NCBI GenBank assembly: GCA_029213025.1
Contig: JARGOZ010000013.1
Coordinates: 2,738 to 53,579 of the forward strand
Origin: Verrucomicrobiales bacterium
Lineage (GTDB): Bacteria; Verrucomicrobiota; Verrucomicrobiia; Verrucomicrobiales; DEV007
Length of the DNA: 50,842 bases
Direction: 5' to 3'
The position numbers and the translations under genes are program-made. The notes under the pieces are model-generated. The model made no database searches and was not told the DNA's origin. It saw only the letters and a program-made list of their open reading frames with translations. Shown here one piece after another: positions 48,701 through 50,842 of this stretch (its first letter is position 1; each line of letters starts with the position of its first letter).

Positions 48701-50842
48701 CAATATTGTTGGAGCTGTGAGTGCCACTACGTCAGGTTCAGGCCGGTTTTCGACTGATGGGACAACAGATACTTCAGATTTGCTTAGCGGTCTGAGAATC
48801 TCTAATGGCGTTCTTAATCCAACAACGACCGACTTCATGTTTGCTTCCCCGGTAAATGATGATCAAACCGCAATGTTCTTCGGAGAGATAAATGGCAGTA
48901 GTTCGGCTGTAGGTGATCGAATCTATATTACGCCATTGGATGCAAGTGGACAGGAAATCGGTGACTGGCAGATAATACTTGATGACAGTGCCTACGGAGA
49001 TGTCGGGCCGGCCATGGAGACATCCTTTAGCGGCGGGTTGCGGCTTTATCCCCGTCTGACCTCTTTCCTGCTTTCTGATTTTAATAACGACACGGGAACA
49101 CTTAGCGGTGTCTATGGATTTCGGGTCACTGATGCCGGAGAGGACGGTGCCTATGTAGATCCCGCTGTTGCAGGGACTTTCAATATTTCTCCCGAAATTG
49201 AAGTTACCGGAAATGGACAGGTGATTGCTGATGGAGATAGCACACCCGATGCTGGAGACGGCACCGACTTCGGGACGGAAACAGCGGGTGATTTTACCAT
49301 CACGCGAACCTTTACGATCACAAACAGCGGTTTCGGACCTCTCGATCTAGCAGTGACTCCCGTAACCATCTCCGGTTCAACAGATTTTACAATTTCCCTC
49401 CAACCTGCTGACAATCCGGTAGCGCCGGGTGGGACCACGACGTTTGAAGTGACTTTTGATCCTACTACAACAGGTACACAATCCGCGACGATCAGTATCG
49501 GTAACAATGATTCCGATGAAAATCCCTATACTTTCGATGTCTCAGCCGAAGTGACGCCTGCGAAAGCCGCTCCGGAAGGTGCCGATATCACTTTGACCGT
49601 CGATCAGGATGATACCTTAATCATCACTGCGGCCGACTTCGGGTTTAGTGATACGGGTGATACACCTTCTGATAATTTTATTGGTGTAGTTATTACCAGT
49701 CTACCGGCCTCCGGATTTCTGACACTGAACGGAACCGCGGTTTCTGCCGGGGATTTTATCTCTATCGCAGACATAAATGCCAACTTGCTAACCTTTGACC
49801 CGGTTGCCGGAGAGAGCGGAACTGCCTACGCCGATTTTACTTTCCAGGTGTTAGATGACGGACTGGGCTCTACTCCGACTACGGGCGTTGTTCCTATAAC
49901 CTCCTTCACGACTGCGGAGGGATTTGTCTCCGGTGGGGGGGGCAGTCAGACCCTGACGTCATTTACGGATGCCGGCGGTACCTATACCGACTTAACGTTC
50001 GTTACCTCGGTAAACGGCACCTTACCCGGTGGCAACTCGATCCTACACGGAACCGGGACTGCAGCTCCGACGAATGTTGCCTCGATGACAGATGATCGCA
50101 TCGATACCGGAATTTTAAATCCATCGGATACCGTTATTTTCGAATTTGACGACCCGTTGAAAATTTCTGACAAGATCTTTGTTTTCACGAATGATACCAG
50201 CACACCGCCTCTGACCATTCAGGCGCACGATGGCACATCTCTGATCGGATTGCAGGTCAGCGTTGGCTCCGCAATCGGTGGCCTTGGGTCTTTGGATTTT
50301 GAGCGAAATGGTTCGGGAGCGATCCTTTCCGACAGATCGATTGGTGGATTCTCTATTGAGGTGGCTGATCTCGGAATCACGGATACGTCGACGATCAAAG
50401 GTATAAAATTTACCGGAACGGGTTCGCAGGATTATAATCTCATCGGCTTCGCGTCGGCTCCTGTCGGCGAAAATACGGATCCTTCACCTAACACGACCAC
50501 TATAGATGTGACACCGGCCAAGGTAGCGCCGGCGGGGACCGATACTACCTTGACGATTGATCAGGATACCACGTTGACGATTACGGCTTCCGACTTCGGG
50601 TTTGGTGATCCGGGCGATACGCCTTCGGATGATTTCATTGGTGTAGTGATTACGACTCCACCCGCCGCCGGGACCTTGAGCCTCGATGGTGTCGCTGTTT
50701 CCGCCGGCGATTTTGTAACGATAGCGGATCTCGGTGCCAATAAACTTACCTTTGAACCGGTAGCCGGTGAAAGCGGCGGATCCTATGGTGATTTTACTTT
50801 CCAGGTGGTGTATCCGGATACAGCGATGGTTCCAGAGATCAG
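30711..50842 (+). CDS. Second giant LEPR-XLL protein (at least 6710 residues), 3' end outside window
   Basis: One open frame runs from the ATG at 30711 to the window edge without a stop. Approximate residues: EYVAEQLEARILYSAAP (23-39); metzincin-like protease H196-E-Q-G-H200, D206, Met-turn M216; LamG-like lectin domains at 347-520, 1994-2147, 2910-3094 and 3494-3677; FG-GAP propeller 640-1780 with two inserted modules; VCBS/Ig-like segments between; a cadherin-like dystroglycan-type domain (4027-4117); bacterial Ig repeats with SFSENV/DDFxxxGVTGATL (4120-4337); Big_5-like domains (4340-4447, 5527-5637) with TFSEDV; a lectin-like domain near 4460-4720; a module repeated three times (5644-5834, 5964-6160, 6394-6584); a choice-of-anchor-D-like domain (6180-6280); two DFGF repeats (6287-6384, 6605-6702). 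It is a paralogue of the preceding gene at both the N-terminus and the propeller. The role is probably an exported adhesin or matrix protein. Confidence 0.92.
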   Translation, partial: MKKRSLLDKLLARKTRDQDESREYVAEQLEARILYSAAPVDAAPDESAHVANADVKEVNFKEIDDFGGAAEVVEQASDSSLNEYVTLTSFDNLTDEELATLADAAVQKWIDSGISDEQLAALQSIEYDIVDLDADYLGATEGYEIEIDINAAGEGWFVDATPFEDEEFGIRQSLTTLRSGEGAASYGMDLLTVLMHEQGHVLGLHDLDASDWDNLMHEYLETGERRLISENQADGIEAGTLEGTHYLTAQDDSYDALSDELLDVSAEGGLLANDDAGSGNVVTTGNLTLDYNANNPDDVTGTGPFTWVAETGNANDDFVFNANVTYDSVTGGHAGITNTFTLTNGGATNQGLNDLAGDPSDNSATWEFWIKPDAGTDRDRLYETGGSGDGMAVYWNGNTGNIDWIIDDGNVQQTISGGVGVIDLSKHNQITLVYAKNDSGSNDRMELYVNGQSVAVDSSNTILDDFDGGDTASLGQTGTGLAATANAGGDTNYEGQLSIFRFYEAALTAEEVTANYNAILTPAPAVINAGANAGSLNTTGNPIVGGGSTFTTERGAIVTVMPDGSFSYDPTDGLSGAGNTDSFVYEVRDFAAGVTEQKTVTVNVDAIPVSGVTAVTVSEEDTVSIDVIETQLRQLTNLDANASIIQLQRYGYSVAVDGDLAVVGSDDTGDTSYVLVYERNASGIWEFSQAIEDPDGVNSNDDFGYDVAVDGQTNTIVVGSYSDDNGAADSGSVYIFSDTDGDKTWVLSQEFNGTSSLPGIDGSDRIGISVDIQNDGSGNLRIVAGADLADTWNPATGNIPAGSDNFGAVYVFQDDSTGTDGTGFVFEQRLLVEDLNDFANDDNLGRGVRIDGSYIVASSANDDEAGTNHGAAYVFQLDAGASRGVIEIDNAGVPVANAGLSFASVGGVNNDLTIQYVVGGSGTGATTAVAAGNAITVTLASVDGIATTATAADVKAAIEADAGTNALVTVAFTGADGSGVVSGTNAITFGQWYQTAKLVNPVAIANSDNLTDVSVTSSSQVDGKARIIAGINTNDFNGTNAGAALIYVEETVGNWVLEDILQSEVIGGDDRFGLEVDISGDTALIGAFADDANGETNRGSAYLFQQDTSQASALIVRGANNSGVRVYLDDTSAIGNVSVSFIDPGTTTAATTASLNGTVIEITLSHDGTAVTATALDVAAAINAAALTIDLTGFGGSATAAISAETPSGGNGLTLGNGNALVEATATPVTMTAHWSQQAMLEGSGSGDINDREQFGRGLALGSDGADGLRIFAGSPYRDTFLPGQTITINGEAQTVKLGELGGAHVFEATRTDIAGTVSEVQQIKPEEIADATNHILSRITSVNQYGMAVDISGDIAVVAAPGGGGQSQQEFGSIGDDTGDVYVFQRDGKGTFDTSDDTWTLLQTLRAENEPGAQDDFGRDVAISEDGSTIAIGAPLLDHNNTYTEIGAVYVFSRSDDGTYFQDAYMHFTTAFNDNGQDEFNRLGFNLDISADGSRIIAGAHQEEIDVDADGTKDNTVGAVYIFDRPGGVGTWDNKSLVIDEDVSPDQPVGVMRLVAADSLPGDQYGRDVAISDDGNRIVVGAFGSDTGGTNRGALYTYDLSDADSANWQSTEDKFQPAGIADNDQLGLRMGLGGDGGEWLVASGHLDDGNGTNAGVVYIYNLVGGAYELQQELSAVGSGATLGNAEFGRAVSINEEGSLIAVGSRVNDTFGTNVGAVFLFEFDSNQAVGAQWVLKDGPIIDETRDARGVVDGSDEFGRAIAISGATVLAGGFNADYVFGDTDVRNYGSVAVFDVSPQSPQGGSLSVKPDSFGAIVNGTNPGRTNNGSLSVVGGEVVFNPGRDFDDLERGESEVVTFTYTLEDAVNGLEGSGTISVTVQGYADTVAQDDAFSITENETSPAVNLLADNSGGVVAGATLDFIADVTQTAGVWTGTGGSFAGDTANGVTLAATTSAYSGITHSYTLPGNDVQVPTNGDRGLEFSGSFGGGTGASGTAHTSWELWIRPTDLNGGNQVLAETGGGTGMGLFLNNSLLELRRAGGGTSGNNVISYDITGLENEFIQVVGVNEIGGDTILYVNGQEVARGVDAGGTDWDGGDGAALGTRGEANMGGVGGGSSSRVSFAGEIAIFRVYNATEFLDASGVQQNFHATAGGDLNITGVSPFEVNAETVTSAQGISVDLNTDGTFVYNSGTAFDNLAAGEVISDNFTYNLVDSTGTVTLNITGENDAPVLDNSGAVTFTGIDEDATTNPGNLVSELLDLAGTPLVTDVDDGAVFGIAITAATINSGTGTWEFSIDAGGSWAAVGTPTEFAALLLRAEDRIRFVPDAIDAATADIQFKAWDQSDSLVAGTTVNVQTNGGVTAFSTSTETASIVVTAVNENPVATDDILTASNQVTLNAQIITADNGNGADSDEEPGILTVATVNGSAGNIGTSIDTAKGGRFTVQSDGSLTYEIIGGSMAALSGGATETDSVTYTIMDANGGVSNLATATVTVVGANKPTGGADSYTANEDTPLFVPDGAGDLLDNDTISGADPADLPLTVDISASDTLSSAGAALVYTGTGNDGDGGFTYDATNSALIQSLAAGETYDDTFTYVVQSARGVPDSVTVTVTVTGEGPIEINTAHALPPGITGAAPGDPVTVDLVAGEVRISVNGVVLRDPANIGNTAVIPDISITGTGGSDTITINDLSSKTLGAVTVDSTIDEFHIDGAISAASLTSFAEVNNIGANVTTSGNQGWNSAVVIDGNATLTGVDIVFSDTVEDDGAGRDLVVNASGIARIMNSVGATNALGSLDTSSSASTELGTGYATVAGDLVWNFDFSRDPDTGDNEMPDLSNTVSTSGTTFRLLQDTDAAVDPTFIDISDVSGHVGLTRGVDFGGGATTVNGDGGLRIQQGTADSSPDAVSGLTNGPATFDMWVKFDEIGSAASPASAQMLWETGGGTGWGLALSTTGTLILQVAGGGATATYDLANDPDNQVGGAGNAGTSYIHIAATIDLDTSPDTVTLYLNGEQVGQGTGGDTTDWDGGDPSALGAVGGANSGGFGNSNQDAADPDFTELGAVGGEVVESFNGQMALFRMFEGILSQADIQANMALADIATTPGEIEVITSGAQNFGDTILGLNANLSGSEITFSGTLDDDGSSADASNLSITTSTGDIVFNGAAGGNDVITSLDATATAGIIHVHGGSVTTTLGQTYNTSVHSNATGVAYSGSDLIFADTLTSVGTLDAVAINSISVAGSADLQDASTFSGTGVTFNDTVTIGGDITVTTSDDATFTGAVTGPTHHIVANVDDRLTFTDGATVGSITSSAAGRSQMTGDFIFDSSTTDSVFLDRVNLLGDTTFTTTGSADLIFGQTVDGASSYNLGITLVDAASTARFFGDIGGDGLGADSIDTGLAGFNATGAGTVAFEGKGNILAGLPIPVLNFNAGFDSDGAVWEDLAGNMNLSSSGVATISSASTAFGGLVKTYTTNGGKAVNTATNGDINSIGGNPTDEDATIEWWIRPSDLVGKEIIWETGGTGSGQALVLNEGEILFTTKEGEGANTVSTVSYDLGADASGVLGGAAISDDFIHVVVVYDRVAASGALEDDVVTLFINGTQVDTDIANLDDIAGTDRTGLGGAGNSTGGSDTAATTDPDSVDLAGYGNFNDDIAVMRWYKINSSAATVGDMYSHMQTGQQLNTTGVQSIGTAVTLGGNLEMSSSGGGDISLNGPVDGTYDLSINTGGSTNLGGVVGGTTELKSITADGGGSAAITANVSTTGDQTFNEPATTTGDLTLSGSNVNFLGGLNVGAGSTDTVVVVGNLAVAGDLTIEVNGVNAGEYDVIDVTGEVNITGASLNPSGGVGSAAELTIISNDGADTVTGGFAGLAEGGAVTINGQDFVITYSGDSGNDVVLKPANTEPTISGSAAGQSVDDNATISPFSAVTIGDADTAQSLTVTVTLDDAAKGSFTAASLTATGFTDETGGVYQFVGTAAAATSAIQALVFDPVENRVEVGQTETTVFTIAADDGVAAVVSDNTTTVASTSINDDPTVANAIVDQNVDQDVSFAFTVSANTFADADLNDDLALSASGLPAWLSFNNATGEFTGNPVGSDVGDSTVTVTATDESGRSVSDQFVLTVNDTVAPAAISFSRLTPLDATTNADTLVFRVTFSEDVQNVTQDDFTVSGVTGATLAVSGSGNVYDVTVVGGNVADFSGDVGLDFAGTQNIQDLSGNSLPGTEPATDEVYTLDNIAPTTTGIVRQTPGAETTNADSLTFLVSFSENVANVTQDDFVATGVTGATLVVTPGSDASEYEVTVSGGDLAAFNGAVGLNISGSRDILDSVGNALSGGEPTTDETYTLDNVLAAPTLNPVDDSAGIAINTNLVLSFAENVSKVPGGNITIHLASDDSVVQTIAVSDAVVNVSGGTVTVNPADLLNETEYYINIPAGAFVDDVGNSFAGISDSTSWSFTTAAPLPEPAHPYSIGHDPFLTGSNPANGEYAVGGFAGGSTNPTVDGFTGAWAGGTGTWKITASGLDHGSIIDEAGGSAIFNHTSNFGGDRTAQRDLTNPPVDTEEEIWTAGLVQMVNTDPDNTGYAYGGFGDGSWGVNGPINSEVGGLFFGIEGDGTNMDLVFRHRTASGVMTSEVLIDGITPAETYLVIMKVTPNTDNGGVGVDGDDNVSIWVNPANPGSEGLLGTPTATFEDFSVDTNSSTFTDLMLGANSGLYNSQVKFDEMAIGTTLEQVVNVDRGLSPDVVADAMVTHTEGAGPEVVSPGLILTDADGGPDASQFVATASIGEGFVSGEDHLAVNPGVSANIITSISGDDRTVTFTAANSSATIEEFQAALRLVTFEHTGDAPDPVEARNVTFTYSDGLNVAGGPFTLLLNDFDDDDTYGDHTPTLLSISPVAAGSGINVFNIQDLSQYGSRILGVSPDANTAASSDLATAIANDSYIEFVVGSDGETYSLDNLSFDISRGANSGIRGYGVFVSTDGFSTTPVVGDALIAEANLSSSFSRTTGDQKNVNVDLAGAGFEDLTTDTTVRIYIHTDNVARELDFDNFQITGTIGTAISTNVTITPTNDDPTPVADSAVAVEEGAVVYIPVLNNDVDPDNDPLILDTATLPATSTNGAALSLRGEATALVGITTDGSAEQNLVDVIVTQDGADVTYTTAELVGITQVAYSYTGTDGGSTTALLTADGAGIPDEGARAGLAEDDSLVTGIINADNTFGQTVKFDQGVSSVLFFELGASDNLVAEVSVDGVNWVSSIPVDFDNWVTAAGTTVNVTYDSGRIGGATTSLSELESADISVAGGATVVVGGQILKASDFGVETFSYLRFGGPASIDPTLIKGIATQIVYNPTVDAAAAGQVFNDTFTYEVSDGNGGRATQTVTVGVTGINDAPGANDVAVDTTQGDVDPAGTLISTLYGTDFLDPDTGDTLSGIAVTGGAADAVTEGVYQYSLDSGVTWNTITAGATDDTIALMLDSSTQIRFLSVPSFVGTPGTLSVRVLDDSFSGSFTTNSAAPEIADVSVNGGETAIAGTASELGANVADLAAPTHGTLSPADNSTGIALDTDLEITFSEDVRKGTGVITIHLAADGSVVQSIDVNDAAVTVSGDTVTINPTANLVAGLDYYVNIPAGAIEDIGGNDFAGFNDATSWNFTTVGLRPVTALVSPGFDTEPDPDGQTLTAIIRDGIVYTDLQGAVGATSSSGGRYGSDNEGTPASVNDALTGLSISQIVTNMGTQAEFDLGTTVNDQTFAFFIGEIGTNGQAGDAITITPLDAAGNPIGDFTLNIVAADYGEQLVTMDTNHSSMLGTRLTSFTLADFSGTGTLTGVAQLRLSGNTGYDPNVVGTFRMVDEAGNQAPVIASSAGSVTVEQGGSAVIPAYTGNSTVAETGLIAVDFDDVAANLTYTVTGGPAFGTIQLNGSDTTTFTQEDLNNGLVTYLNNGGGAGLGNGDSFTFAVSDDDGATSAAASFALNVLPVNGDGVRPLTNPGAGITVTPDGGGLDDYDLTFVTRDGFDYSNIVGAVSATTSGSGRFSTDGTTDTSDLLSGLRISNGVLNPTTTDFMFASPVNDDQTAMFFGEINGSSSAVGDRIYITPLDASGQEIGDWQIILDDSAYGDVGPAMETSFSGGLRLYPRLTSFLLSDFNNDTGTLSGVYGFRVTDAGEDGAYVDPAVAGTFNISPEIEVTGNGQVIADGDSTPDAGDGTDFGTETAGDFTITRTFTITNSGFGPLDLAVTPVTISGSTDFTISLQPADNPVAPGGTTTFEVTFDPTTTGTQSATISIGNNDSDENPYTFDVSAEVTPAKAAPEGADITLTVDQDDTLIITAADFGFSDTGDTPSDNFIGVVITSLPASGFLTLNGTAVSAGDFISIADINANLLTFDPVAGESGTAYADFTFQVLDDGLGSTPTTGVVPITSFTTAEGFVSGGGGSQTLTSFTDAGGTYTDLTFVTSVNGTLPGGNSILHGTGTAAPTNVASMTDDRIDTGILNPSDTVIFEFDDPLKISDKIFVFTNDTSTPPLTIQAHDGTSLIGLQVSVGSAIGGLGSLDFERNGSGAILSDRSIGGFSIEVADLGITDTSTIKGIKFTGTGSQDYNLIGFASAPVGENTDPSPNTTTIDVTPAKVAPAGTDTTLTIDQDTTLTITASDFGFGDPGDTPSDDFIGVVITTPPAAGTLSLDGVAVSAGDFVTIADLGANKLTFEPVAGESGGSYGDFTFQVVYPDTAMVPEI
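33335..33685 (+). repeat. Inserted module between FG-GAP blades (giant 2, first copy)
   Basis: It lies between AYVFQLDAGAS and WYQTAKLV. The core is ITVTLASVDG followed by TAADVKAAIEADAG. It has the same blade position and motif as the copies in the first giant gene. Confidence 0.6.
34020..34425 (+). repeat. Inserted module between FG-GAP blades (giant 2, second copy)
   Basis: It lies between AYLFQQDTSQ and HWSQQAML. The core is VIEITLSHDGTAVTATALDV followed by AAAINAA. It ends with GNALVEATATPVTMTA, comparable to VEAAGPVELTA in the first copy of the first giant gene. Confidence 0.6.
47640..50460 (+). repeat. About 190-residue module present three times in the second giant protein
   Basis: Copies lie at about 47640-48210, 48600-49190 and 49890-50460. 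Shared points are an opening aromatic/Asp strand (YTDL), TD-rich loops, FFIGEI/FFGEI in the first two, ITPLDA with G(N/D)W, and LTSFxLxDF...GV/KGIxF near the end. The family is not recognised with confidence; it resembles surface modules of Verrucomicrobiota. Confidence 0.65.
49570..50815 (+). repeat. Duplicated DFGF domain at the visible end of the second giant protein
   Basis: Two about 98-residue units (49570-49860 and 50525-50815) share TLTVDQD/TLTIDQD, ADFGFxDxGDTPSD, FIGVVIT, VSAGDF and VAGESG. The start-to-start offset is 957 nt. The unit between them is the third copy of the 190-residue module, so a combined block of about 319 residues may be repeating. Confidence 0.75.

Noticed and set aside
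1..50842. tRNA, rRNA, integrase, transposase or prophage genes
   Set aside because: None was seen by eye on either strand; only the short repeat family hints at mobility.

Overview
This is a bacterial window of about 50% GC. The two very large proteins in its right two thirds share an N-terminal motif (EQLE[S/A]RILYSAAPVD) of the LEPR-XLL type, which is typical of giant surface or secreted proteins of the PVC superphylum. The motif variant and several lectin-like modules suggest Verrucomicrobiota (Opitutae-like) rather than Planctomycetota. This assignment is inference, because no rRNA or other marker gene is present.

Layout. (1) 1-7358 is an accessory region. Three leftward genes are a 3'-truncated NERD-like nuclease/SF1 helicase-like protein (1-1339), a membrane-anchored degenerate protein kinase (1510-3045) and a TPR protein with C-terminal membrane helices (3169-4308). 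A divergent gene (4479-7358) joins a lipase-3-like domain, a TIR-like domain, a canonical TIR domain and a split SLOG domain in one chain. The composition resembles an immunity or defence locus. (2) 7407-15565 is a tightly packed Mrp/Mnh-type cation/proton antiporter operon: E, F, G, a DUF4040/MbhD-like subunit, B, C, three NuoL/M/N-like antiporter subunits and two small unknown membrane proteins. No full-length mrpA is present. (3) 15566-15969 is a non-coding region rich in inverted repeats. (4) 15970-30438 encodes a complete 4822-residue protein, and 30711 to the window end encodes at least 6710 residues of a second one. Both begin with LEPR-XLL plus a metzincin-like protease domain (HExGHxLGxxD) and both carry FG-GAP propellers. 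They then diverge: beta-helices, cadherin, Calx-beta and autotransporter-type repeats in the first; LamG, Ig-like, cadherin-like and other repeated modules in the second.

The points that most deserve a second look are: the lipase-like/TIR/SLOG protein with its shifted nucleophile; a short palindromic repeat family (core AACAGGGTACA) found in two intergenic regions and, frame-neutrally, inside an antiporter gene; a roughly 110-residue module inserted between FG-GAP blades in both giant proteins; the absence of a Shine-Dalgarno sequence before both giant genes, with a shared CCACCTC tract instead; and a roughly 190-residue module present three times near the end of the second giant protein.

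Limits: everything was read by eye. Domain names come from motif recognition without a profile search, and domain borders are approximate.
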